Of a DNA stretch of 32,731 bases, positions 7,804 through 14,876 are shown piece by piece. Origin of the DNA: Cytophagales bacterium (lineage in GTDB: Bacteria > Bacteroidota > Bacteroidia > Cytophagales > Microscillaceae); the NCBI GenBank assembly GCA_013297825.1, contig JAAFIN010000023.1, positions 1 through 32,731 on the forward strand. The letters are read 5' to 3'. Numbering within the stretch: position 1 is the stretch's first letter; each line of letters opens with the position of its first letter. The notes under the pieces were generated by a model. It did not search any database and was not told where the DNA came from. It saw only the letters and a program-made list of their open reading frames with translations. A program made the translations under genes and the position numbers.

Positions 7804-7810
7804 CGTTTGC
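7799..7810. promoter_or_regulatory. Perfect palindrome GCAAACGTTTGC, LacI-family-like operator
   Basis: A 12-bp perfect palindrome with central CG overlaps the -33 element of the small-RNA promoter. It matches the core of LacI/GalR-family sites (for example the E. coli PurR core). Binding here would block the promoter. Confidence 0.5.
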
Positions 7811-8033
7811 ATAACTTTTTTTCAAAATTTTATTTTGAAATTTTTAGTGTCTAAAAATTTATTTCAAAATACTTTGTTATTTTGATTTTATTGTTGTTTT
7901 GAGATAATTTTTTTTTTTTAACACTAAAAAAATTTTCTTACATTGATATTTTACAAATTGTGTTTTTCAATGATTTTAATTTTTGAATGTTATACACACA
8001 ATTCAAAGGAATATCTAAAAAGGTAATTTTCTT

Positions 8034-8129
8034 TTAAAATGTTATTCTGCCATTAGGCAAAAGTTTTATTATTTTTTGTTGTTCTTGTTCAGAGATTGGA
8101 TTTTTTGATAAATAAAGTTTTTGTATTAA
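8034..8129 (-). pseudogene. 3' remnant of a leucine-rich-repeat protein gene
   Basis: The last 31 codons read IQKLYLSKNPISEQEQQKII then KLLPNGRITF. This is the typical closing repeat of Bacteroidota LRR proteins (LxLxxNPIS..EQ.KI..LLPNC.I.F). Upstream the frame runs into an AATCTGTG/AATCCGTAAAATC-type intergenic repeat (8130-8190), and no other LRR is visible. It therefore looks like a fragment left after deletion or repeat insertion rather than a 63-aa gene. Confidence 0.5.
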
Positions 8130-8190
8130 AAAGAAATCTGTGAAAATCTGTGTTAATCCGTAAAATCTATGTTCCAAAATTAATGTTCTA
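8130..8190. repeat. AATCTGTG...AAAATCTATGTTCCAAAAT repeat
   Basis: Tandem-like words (AAATCTGTGA, AAATCTGTGT, GTAAAATCTATG) ending GTTCCAAAAT. A relative sits at 19628-19692 (AAATCTGTGA ... GTAAAATCCGTGTTCCAAAAT). The rest of 7830-8033 and 8230-8400 is AT-rich with no feature I can support. Confidence 0.5.
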
Positions 8191-8417
8191 TTTTTTAATA
8201 ATTTTTTTAAAAAGGAAAATATCAAAAAAATACAAAAAAAACACGAAAAAAAAATATTTTCTTAATATTAAATTCATATAAGTTTTTTACATTTGCAACC
8301 GTGATTTTTATTTTAAGTAAAACAAAATTTTATTTTAAAAAAAGCATAAAACACAATTTTTAATTTTTTACTCCTTATATTTTTTCGGAAATTCATATAT
8401 TTCCCACATTGTATTCC

Positions 8418-9806
8418 ATGCAAAAATTTTACTTTTCTTTTTTACCCAAATTTTATATCGGTCTTTTGGCTCTTTTGGTATTTGCTTGTAATCCTAATTT
8501 TACGCCTGAACCCACCAAAAACGAAGATTTATCTGCTGTTTATCAAGCACGTACAATTACCCTAAATGAGAATTTTGAATCTGGTGCAAAAACAAGTTAC
8601 ACCGCAGGAAGTGCAGCTTTGTCCTCAGGAAGTTGGAATTTTGATGATGCTTTGATTGGCAATCTTTCTGGTGATGTAAAAAATGGCACTGCATCAGCAC
8701 GTTTGCGAAATTCAGGTAAATTAACAATGCTTTTTAACAAAACCACAGGAGGTATAGGAACTGTAACGGTCAATCACGCCAAATATGGGACAGATGCTAA
8801 TAGCACGTGGGAACTTTGGGTTTCTATCAATAGTGGTTCTTCTTGGACAAAAGTAGGAAATACAATTACTACATCAAGCAGTACGCTTTCTTCTGCGAGT
8901 TTTTCGGTAAATCAAAGCGGAAGTGCAAGGCTTGAAATTCGCAAAACAGATGGCTCTACAAGTCGTTTGAATATTGATGATATTGCGATAGATGATTTTA
9001 GCACCACACCTCCTGCGACAGGTGATGCAAGTGTAGCTCCTAATACTTCAAATATTCACCTCACAATGGGCAATCCAAGCGGTGCGGTTGTGAATACAAA
9101 TAGCCCAAATAATTATATGTTGGACAAAACGCAATATGTGCTTTCTTATAACAATGGACAAGGAAAACCTAATTGGGTAAGTTGGTATTTGGGTAGTAGT
9201 TGGTTAGGGTCTGCAGCTCGTCAAGATGATTTTAGAGCTGATGCTACTTTGCCTGCTGGTTGGTATCAAGTAGGAAATAATGATTATGTAGGTTCAGGTT
9301 TTGATAGAGGACACAACTGTCCTTCTGCTGATAGAACTTCTTCTGTTGCTAACAATTCTGCTACTTTTTTGATGACTAATATGATGCCACAAGCACCTGA
9401 CAATAATCAAGGACCTTGGGCAAAATTGGAAGATTATTGTCGTTCATTGGTGGGACAAGGCAATGAATTGTATATTATTGCAGGAAGTTATGGCGTGGGT
9501 GGTTCTGGTTCTAATGGAACTGTAACCACAATCGCAGGTGGAAAAATTACTGTACCAAATCGCACTTGGAAAGTGATTGTTGTATTGCCAACAGGCACAA
9601 ATGATGTAACAAGAGTAAATAACAATACCAGAATTATTGCAATAGATATGCCTAATGCACAAGGTATTCGCAATGATAATTGGGGCGGTTATCGTGTAAG
9701 CGTGGATTATATTGAATCAAAAACAGGTTATAATATCCTTTCTGCGTTGCCAACTGCTGTCCAAACTGCGGTTGAATCCAAAATTGATAATGGAGCAACT
9801 TTGTAA
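8418..9806 (+). CDS. Secreted lipoprotein DNA/RNA non-specific endonuclease
   Basis: 462 aa from ATG 8418 (an in-frame TTG at 8409 is less likely). The signal peptide ends at lipobox LVFAC (Cys24). Residues about 48-195 form a beta-sandwich, jelly-roll-like domain (NENFESG..., ELWVSINSGSSWTKVG..., LNIDDIAIDDF) that often precedes nuclease domains in Bacteroidota. Residues about 210-455 are a NucA/NUC1-type nuclease: DRGHNCPSADR with catalytic H299, and NMMPQAPDNNQGPW with the Mg-binding Asn at N330. It should degrade DNA and RNA outside the cell for nutrient or phosphate scavenging. It has its own terminator. Ser/Thr/Asn richness fits an exported protein. Confidence 0.9.
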   Translation: MQKFYFSFLPKFYIGLLALLVFACNPNFTPEPTKNEDLSAVYQARTITLNENFESGAKTSYTAGSAALSSGSWNFDDALIGNLSGDVKNGTASARLRNSGKLTMLFNKTTGGIGTVTVNHAKYGTDANSTWELWVSINSGSSWTKVGNTITTSSSTLSSASFSVNQSGSARLEIRKTDGSTSRLNIDDIAIDDFSTTPPATGDASVAPNTSNIHLTMGNPSGAVVNTNSPNNYMLDKTQYVLSYNNGQGKPNWVSWYLGSSWLGSAARQDDFRADATLPAGWYQVGNNDYVGSGFDRGHNCPSADRTSSVANNSATFLMTNMMPQAPDNNQGPWAKLEDYCRSLVGQGNELYIIAGSYGVGGSGSNGTVTTIAGGKITVPNRTWKVIVVLPTGTNDVTRVNNNTRIIAIDMPNAQGIRNDNWGGYRVSVDYIESKTGYNILSALPTAVQTAVESKIDNGATL

Positions 9807-9876
9807 TTATGAATTATAAATTATGAATGAAACAGCCAAAAGCGTTGTATAATTACAATACTTTTGGCTTTTTTTT
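9806..9876 (+). terminator. Terminator preceded by ATTATGAATTA word repeat
   Basis: The stop codon is followed directly by ATTATGAATTATAAATTATG words and the GAAACAGCC module. Then comes hairpin AGCCAAAAG / CTTTTGGCT with inner TTGTA/TACAA and eight T residues (9834-9876). Confidence 0.75.
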
Positions 9877-9926
9877 AAAACCTTGAACCTAAATTATTGT
9901 ACAGTTTTAAAAACTGCTGAAAAATA

Positions 9927-9991
9927 GGGTATAAAACCCTACTTTACTGATATTAGATGAAAAAATATCAATAAAGTTGGGTTTTATACCC
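9927..9991. repeat. Long stem-loop with 28-nt arms
   Basis: 9927-9954 and 9964-9991 are inverted copies with two mismatches, starting GGGTATAAAACCCTAC. An alternative hairpin AAAGTTGGG / CCCAACTTT (9973-9997) competes with the right arm. A relative of that hairpin is at 17653-17678. Confidence 0.65.
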
Positions 9992-10053
9992 AACTTTAAA
10001 AATAATACTTTTATCCCTTTTGAAATATACAAGCACAAAAGTAAAAAAATAAC

Positions 10054-10183
10054 GATTGTCTGAAAATTTTTATGGAGTTACAAACCTATAAGGTTTTTAA
10101 AACCTTATAGGTTTGATTATCAATATTCTATATTAAAAATAAAGGACAAATTTAATATATTTCACAAAAACTGTCAGAGAACC
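10054..10183. mobile_element. MITE-like element, copy C (CCTATAAGG core)
   Basis: 130 bp with terminal inverted repeats: left GATTGTCTGAAAATTTTT, right inverse GGTTCTCTGACAGTTTTT. Flanks AAAATAAC and AAAATAAT form an 8-bp target duplication with one mismatch. The core is palindrome AAACCTATAAGG...CCTTATAGGTTT at about 10085-10118. The right half is nearly identical to 24702-24800 (copy D). Confidence 0.75.
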
Positions 10184-10237
10184 AAAATAATTTCCAAATG
10201 AAAATTACATTTTTCGTTATCAACAACACATACACAT

Positions 10238-10274
10238 AAAAAAACCTTTCTATCCAACAATAGAAAGGTTTTTC
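10238..10274 (-). terminator. Terminator of the small minus-strand gene
   Basis: AAAAACCTTTCTA / TAGAAAGGTTTTTTT hairpin, 42 nt after the 10316 stop, with T-run on the minus strand. Confidence 0.7.
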
Positions 10275-10315
10275 TTCGTTCTTTGGAATTTTTATTGGGA
10301 CAAGACAACTTTCCA

Positions 10316-10606
10316 CTACTTTTTTCTAATTTTATAAAAATCATTTTGAAAAAACGAAGAACTTGGAAAATGTTCCAAATATGCAGGCAAATCCTGAAAA
10401 GGTGCTATGATGTCAGTCATACTAATATGACGTGTATGTCGTGATTCGGTGCTTAAACAGTAATCTGTTAGCAAAAGTTTTTGGACAAGTTGTTTTTTTT
10501 GAGAAAAATGTTGGATTTTTTTTTCATTTTCAATATTAAAAACCCAAAACAAACCCAAAATACTCATTGCCCAAAATAACAAAATTATATAGAATATTTT
10601 TTTCAA
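10316..10606 (-). CDS. Small membrane-anchored protein of unknown function
   Basis: 96 aa. Residues 4-24 (IFYIILLFWAMSILGLFWVF) form one hydrophobic helix or uncleaved signal. The rest is basic and hydrophilic, with one Cys and a His-rich piece (ESRHTRHISM). I recognise no family. Reasons to believe it is real: it has its own terminator and an upstream boundary (the tRNA terminator at 10641-10680), and its composition is like its neighbours. It could be a short secreted or anchored adaptor. Confidence 0.55.
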   Translation of the reverse strand: MKKIFYIILLFWAMSILGLFWVFNIENEKKIQHFSQKKQLVQKLLLTDYCLSTESRHTRHISMTDIIAPFQDLPAYLEHFPSSSFFQNDFYKIRKK

Positions 10607-10640
10607 TTTAAAAAAAGTATAAAAAAATTAAAATTAAACA

Positions 10641-10680
10641 AAAAAAATCTTTCCCAAAAAATTGAGAAAGATTTTTTTGT
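10641..10680 (-). terminator. Terminator after tRNA-Val
   Basis: AAAAAAATCTTT / AAAGATTTTTTT hairpin directly downstream of the tRNA on the minus strand. Confidence 0.65.
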
Positions 10681-10686
10681 TTTTTG

Positions 10687-10760
10687 TGGGAGCTACAGGA
10701 TTCGAACCTGTGACCCTCTGCTTGTAAGGCAGATGCTCTAACCAACTGAGCTAAGCTCCC
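10687..10760 (-). tRNA. tRNA-Val (anticodon UAC)
   Basis: 74 nt. Acceptor GGGAGCT pairs with AGCTCCC. The D-arm is GCTCAGTTGGTTAGAGC. The anticodon stem TCTGC/GCAGA encloses loop CTTACAA (anticodon TAC), and the T-arm contains GGTTCGAATCC. The discriminator is A; CCA is not encoded. The UAC anticodon reads GUA/GUG. Confidence 0.97.
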
Positions 10761-10818
10761 TTATTTTATTATCATTTACTTTTTACTTTATTCATTATTT
10801 TTGTAACGAATTGTGATG

Positions 10819-10850
10819 CAAAGATATACTATGTTTTTTTAATTTCCAAA
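10819..10850 (-). promoter_or_regulatory. Promoter of tRNA-Val
   Basis: Minus strand TTTG (10847-10850), 20-nt spacer, TATCTTTG (10819-10826). Start near 10812, leader of about 50 nt. Confidence 0.6.
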
Positions 10851-10981
10851 TTTTTAAATCATTTTTTTCTAAAATTTTTCATTTTTTTTCAAAAAAATCA
10901 TCAAAAAAAGATTTTTAATGATTGTTCAAAAAAAATCTTTATTTTTTTTCAAAAATACTCGGATTGCATACTATTTTTTTA

Positions 10982-10989
10982 TAAGTTTG
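10982..10989 (+). promoter_or_regulatory. Likely -7 element of the beta-oxidation thiolase gene
   Basis: TAAGTTTG fits TAnnTTTG; a TTG sits 15 nt upstream, closer than usual. The start would be near 10996, immediately before two operator-like palindromes. Confidence 0.45.
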
Positions 10990-10999
10990 CAAAAAATAA

Positions 11000-11024
11000 C
11001 GCAAAGGTTTGCGAAAACGTTATC
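11000..11024. promoter_or_regulatory. Double operator-like palindrome at the thiolase start site
   Basis: CGCAAA-GG-TTTGCG (11000-11013) overlaps GAAAACGTTATC (11013-11024), which has a perfect AACGTT centre. Outer arms ATAACG/CGTTAT enclose both. Placement just after the -7 box suits a repressor such as a fatty-acid or LacI-type regulator; the protein is unknown. Confidence 0.45.
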
Positions 11025-11119
11025 AAAGGAATAAATTTTTGTTTTTTTATCATTTTTCATAAAAATAAATTGTTTCATTCCTAATTTCTAATTCATAATT
11101 CCAAATTCATAATTTTTCT

Positions 11120-12325
11120 ATGGACGCATATATATATGACACACTACGCACCCCACGAGGACGTGGCAAAGTAGATGGAAGTTTGCACGAGGTGCAACCT
11201 GTTACACTTTTGAGTGAGCTTCTAAAAGGCTTACAACAACGCAATAACCTTGATACTTCGTTGGTAGATGACGTTATCGTGGGTTGTGTGGCTCCTGTGG
11301 GCGAACAAGGCTCTGATATTGCACGTACTGCGGTGTTGGAGGCTGGTTATAGCGAAACTACAGCAGGCGTACAATTAAACCGTTTTTGTTCGTCAGGTTT
11401 GGAGGCTATCAATGATGCTGCTGCACATTTGAAAGCTGGTATGGCTGATTTTATCATTGCGGGAGGCGTAGAATCTATGTCAAGAGTACCAATGGGTTCT
11501 GACGGTGGTGCATTATTTACAAGCCCTGAAATCATTGGCAAGCACAAACTTGTGCCACAAGGCATTTCTGCGGATTTGATTGCAACTAAATACGGTTATT
11601 CTCGTACAGATGCGGATAGATTTGCGGTAGAATCGCACCGTAGAGCTGTAGAAGCCCAAAAAGCAGGAAAATTTAATAAATCTATTTATGCCATTAAAGA
11701 TATTTTAAATAATCTTATTCTTGGACACGACGAAGGCGTAAGAGAAGGCACAACTTTAGAAAGTTTGGCGAAATTAATGCCTGCTTTTGAAATGATGGGA
11801 CAAATGGGCGGTCTTGATGCACTTGCTTTGCAAAAATACCCTACTTTGAACAAAATAAACCACATTCACCACGCAGGTAATTCTTCTCAAATCGTAGATG
11901 GTGCTGGTTTAGTGCTGATGGGTACAAAAGAAGCAGGCGAAAAAGCAGGTCTAAAACCTCGTGCAAGAGTACATTCTTACGCTATTATAGGTACAGAACC
12001 TACCATTATGCTCACAGGGCCTGCACCTTCTACCAGAAAATTGCTAAAACGCAATGGTATGAAAATCAGTGATATTGATTTATTTGAGGTAAATGAGGCT
12101 TTTGCAGTAGTTCCTTTGCTTTATATGCAGGAAATGGGCATTGACCACAGCATTGTAAATGTAAATGGTGGTGCGATTGCATTGGGTCACCCACTTGGCG
12201 GAACAGGTGCGATTATTTTGGGTACTTTGTTGGACGAAATGGAACGACAAGACAAAACACTTGGTCTTGCTACGCTTTGCATTGGTGGTGGAATGGGTAT
12301 TTCTACGATTATTGAGCGTATTTAA
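11120..12325 (+). CDS. fadA: Acetyl-CoA C-acyltransferase (3-ketoacyl-CoA thiolase)
   Basis: 401 aa. It performs the last step of beta-oxidation, cleaving 3-ketoacyl-CoA with CoA to acetyl-CoA. The catalytic triad is visible: C90 in LNRFCSSGLEA (acyl-enzyme), H357 in ALGHPLGGTGA and C387 in LCIGGGMG. GGVESMSRVP is a further thiolase signature. Length and order are normal for a tetrameric degradative thiolase. It is followed after 244 bp by the multifunctional hydratase/dehydrogenase, with which it should form the trifunctional complex. The symbol follows the E. coli paralogue; fadI is equally possible. The ATG is preceded directly by CTAATTTCTAATTCATAATT words. Confidence 0.93.
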   Translation: MDAYIYDTLRTPRGRGKVDGSLHEVQPVTLLSELLKGLQQRNNLDTSLVDDVIVGCVAPVGEQGSDIARTAVLEAGYSETTAGVQLNRFCSSGLEAINDAAAHLKAGMADFIIAGGVESMSRVPMGSDGGALFTSPEIIGKHKLVPQGISADLIATKYGYSRTDADRFAVESHRRAVEAQKAGKFNKSIYAIKDILNNLILGHDEGVREGTTLESLAKLMPAFEMMGQMGGLDALALQKYPTLNKINHIHHAGNSSQIVDGAGLVLMGTKEAGEKAGLKPRARVHSYAIIGTEPTIMLTGPAPSTRKLLKRNGMKISDIDLFEVNEAFAVVPLLYMQEMGIDHSIVNVNGGAIALGHPLGGTGAIILGTLLDEMERQDKTLGLATLCIGGGMGISTIIERI

Positions 12326-12326
12326 A

Positions 12327-12552
12327 AAGTTTAAGGTTTAAAGTTCAAGGTTTAAAGCGCTATACAGGTTATACTAAATATAAATTCTTCGCTAAAAACT
12401 TTTGGAGGGTTTAAAACCCTCCAAAAGTTAAAATTGCAGAAAAATCAATTTAAAAACAGTATAAAAAAGAAAAATAATCTTGTCATTCTGTAAAAATTTA
12501 GTTGTTTATTGTTTAAAATAATTTTAAACCTTGAACTTTAAACCTTAAACTT
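12327..12552. repeat. Perfect 30-bp inverted repeat pair between the thiolase and fadB-like genes
   Basis: The same 30-bp stretch (AAGTTTAAGGTTTAAAG, then TTCAAGGTTTAAA) occurs at 12327-12356 and, inverted and without mismatch, at 12523-12552. One copy starts at the stop codon of the upstream gene. The other ends 17 nt before the next ATG. The 166 bp between them hold another palindrome (12397-12429). The arrangement looks either like a mobile element or like paired copies of a stop/start-associated repeat. Confidence 0.8.
12397..12429. repeat. Perfect 16-bp-arm palindrome
   Basis: AACTTTTGGAGGGTTT, central A, then its exact reverse complement. It lies midway between fadA and fadB and could attenuate read-through. 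It has no T-run, so it is not a classical terminator. Confidence 0.7.
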
Positions 12553-12569
12553 GAACTTTTAAATTTTTT

Positions 12570-14726
12570 ATGATAAAATACACTGTAATAGATGGAATAG
12601 CACACGTAAGTTGGGATATGCAAGATTATCCAATGAATGTAATGAATGACCTTTCTATGGAGGCATTTCGTGTGAATATGGAACAAGCCATTGCTGATAC
12701 TACTGTAAAAGGCATTATCATTTCTTCTGAAAAAGATAGTTTTTTTGCAGGTGCAGATTTAAAATGGCTTCAAGGAATTTTAAATAACCTTGATGTAAAA
12801 AAACAATTTGAAAACCAAAAAAATCTTCAAGAAATGTTCCGCAAATTTGAAACTTGCGGAAAACCTATTGTAGCGTGTATCAATGGACACGCATTAGGCG
12901 GTGGTTATGAAATTACGCTTTTGGCTCATTATCGCATTGCTATCAATAATCCAAAAACTAAAATTGGTCTTCCAGAGGCTAAAATTGGTCTTTTTCCAGG
13001 TGCAGGTGGTACGCAACGCCTCCCTCGTATGATTGGTATTGAAGCTGCTGCACCTATTTTGTTGGAAGGCAAAGAACTTAGCCCTGCTGACGCCCTAAAA
13101 GCTGGTTTGGTGAATGAACTCGTGAATACCAAAGAAGAACTTATCGCAAAAGCTACCGAATGGATTAACGCTCACCCAAAATCTATGCAACTTTGGGATA
13201 TTGAGAAAAAAGGACAAATTGTATATAATGATGCCTTTAAAATCCCTAATGGTGCGGTTCAAAGCCCAAAAGGTGCAATGCTAATGATGCCAGGAACTGC
13301 CCTAATGATGGATAAAACCAAAGGCAATTATCCTGCTCAAATTGCGATAATGAAATGCGTTTATGAAGGCTTACAAGTTACTTTGGAACAAGGTCTTATC
13401 ATAGAAGCACGTTATTTTGTGCAATTATTAAGTCGTCCAGAGCCAAAAGGTATGATAAGAACGCTTTTTGTGGCAATGGGTGAGGCAAATAAAGGTATTG
13501 CAAGACCTAAAAATGTACCAGCTACCAACATCAAAAAAGTAGGAATTTTGGGTGCAGGATTTATGGGTGCAGGTATTGCTTACGTTACCGCAATGGCAGG
13601 AATGGAAGTTGTGCTAAAAGATGTAACAATGGAAGGTGCAGAAAAAGGCAAAGATTATTCAAGAGATTTATGCACAAAAGGCATTAGCAAAGGAAAAACC
13701 ACCAAAGAAAAAGCAGATGCTTTGTTAAACCTTATCAAAACAACTGACAATGTAAAAGACTTGGAAGGTTGTGATTTGGTAATTGAAGCGGTTTTTGAAA
13801 ATAGAGAACTTAAATATAAAGTTACACAAGAAACTGAAGCAGTTATTCCAAGTTCTGCGGTTTTTGGGTCTAATACCTCAACTTTACCTATTACAGGACT
13901 TGCAGAAGCGTCAGTACGTCCAGAGAATTTTATAGGTATTCACTTCTTTTCGCCTGTGGATAAAATGCCACTTGTGGAGGTAATTATGGGCAAAAAAACA
14001 TCTGATTATGCCCTTGCATTGACGATTGATTACATTGTAAAAATTCGCAAAACGCCTATCGTGGTAAATGATTCACGTGGTTTTTATACCTCACGTTGTT
14101 TTGGAACTTACACCTCTGAAGGTATAGAAATGGTAGCGGAAGGCACACACCCACAACTTGTGGAAAATGCTGGCACAATGGCAGGTATGCCTGTTGGCTC
14201 GCTTGATGTGGCTGATGCGGTTGCGATTGATTTGGCGTACAAAGTAATGAAACAACAAGAAGCAGACACCAACGAACCTATAGAAAGTATCCCAAGTGGT
14301 AAAGTGGTGAAAAAATTTGTAGAAGAATTGGGTCGTTATGGCAAAAAAAATCAAAAAGGTTTTTATGAATATCCTGCAAATGGCAAAAAATACCTTTGGG
14401 AAGGTCTAAGTGAGCTTTATCCTGTAAAAGCAGAACAACCAACTTTGGAATATCTCAAAAAACGCATTTTGCACCGTCAAGCGATTGAAGCAGTAAAATG
14501 CCTTGAAGAAGGTGTTTTGAAAAATGCAACTGATGGCGACATTGGGTCAATTCTTGCGTGGGGTTTTGCACCATACACAGGAGGCATTTTCTCGTACATT
14601 GATGCAATTGGTTTGGCTACTTTTGTAAAAGAATTAGACGAACTTGCTAATGCTCACGGTGAAAGATTTAGACCAACGCAAAAACTTAGAGAAATGGCAG
14701 AAGGCGGAAAAACGTTTTTTAATTAA
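12570..14726 (+). CDS. fadB: Multifunctional enoyl-CoA hydratase / 3-hydroxyacyl-CoA dehydrogenase
   Basis: 718 aa, the usual FadB/FadJ length and order. The N-terminal crotonase domain (1-190) has the oxyanion-hole loops (FFAGADLKWL; GHALGGGYE) and catalytic glutamates E114 and E136. The NAD-binding domain (about 322-510) starts with GILGAGFMG (G328-G333) and carries the dehydrogenase dyad H458 (GIHFFSPV) and E470 (PLVEVI). The C-terminal 3HCDH dimerisation domains (510-718) include RGFYTSRCF. It converts trans-2-enoyl-CoA to 3-ketoacyl-CoA, feeding the thiolase upstream. The symbol is by analogy. A strong terminator follows. Confidence 0.93.
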   Translation: MIKYTVIDGIAHVSWDMQDYPMNVMNDLSMEAFRVNMEQAIADTTVKGIIISSEKDSFFAGADLKWLQGILNNLDVKKQFENQKNLQEMFRKFETCGKPIVACINGHALGGGYEITLLAHYRIAINNPKTKIGLPEAKIGLFPGAGGTQRLPRMIGIEAAAPILLEGKELSPADALKAGLVNELVNTKEELIAKATEWINAHPKSMQLWDIEKKGQIVYNDAFKIPNGAVQSPKGAMLMMPGTALMMDKTKGNYPAQIAIMKCVYEGLQVTLEQGLIIEARYFVQLLSRPEPKGMIRTLFVAMGEANKGIARPKNVPATNIKKVGILGAGFMGAGIAYVTAMAGMEVVLKDVTMEGAEKGKDYSRDLCTKGISKGKTTKEKADALLNLIKTTDNVKDLEGCDLVIEAVFENRELKYKVTQETEAVIPSSAVFGSNTSTLPITGLAEASVRPENFIGIHFFSPVDKMPLVEVIMGKKTSDYALALTIDYIVKIRKTPIVVNDSRGFYTSRCFGTYTSEGIEMVAEGTHPQLVENAGTMAGMPVGSLDVADAVAIDLAYKVMKQQEADTNEPIESIPSGKVVKKFVEELGRYGKKNQKGFYEYPANGKKYLWEGLSELYPVKAEQPTLEYLKKRILHRQAIEAVKCLEEGVLKNATDGDIGSILAWGFAPYTGGIFSYIDAIGLATFVKELDELANAHGERFRPTQKLREMAEGGKTFFN

Positions 14727-14809
14727 GAATTAAGAATGAGGAATTAAGAATTAAATATTTTCCCTTTTTCAAAAAAAACACCAAAATCAAAAGTTTTGGT
14801 GTTTTTTTG
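14726..14809 (+). terminator. AATTAAGAATT word repeat and terminator after fadB
   Basis: Repeated AATTAAGAAT words start at the stop codon (14721-14755). A hairpin AAACACCAAAA / TTTTGGTGTTT with long A and T runs follows at 14771-14809. Confidence 0.75.
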
Positions 14810-14839
14810 TTATAATTTTAAAAAAATATTGTAATTTTG
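14806..14839 (+). promoter_or_regulatory. Promoter of the SUKH-GNAT gene
   Basis: TTTG (14806-14809, in the previous terminator's T-run), 22-nt spacer, TAATTTTG (14832-14839). The expected start near 14846 is 31 nt before ATG 14877. Confidence 0.5.
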
Positions 14840-14876
14840 TATTAAAAAATTATTTAATGATTAAAAATTTATAAAT

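Noticed and set aside
8034-8225. Intact 63-aa minus-strand gene
   Set aside because: Only the last 31 codons look like protein; the first half is encoded by an intergenic repeat, so it is listed as a remnant.
9444-9673. Minus-strand frames inside the nuclease gene
   Set aside because: Shadow frames of a well-supported gene; no independent signals.
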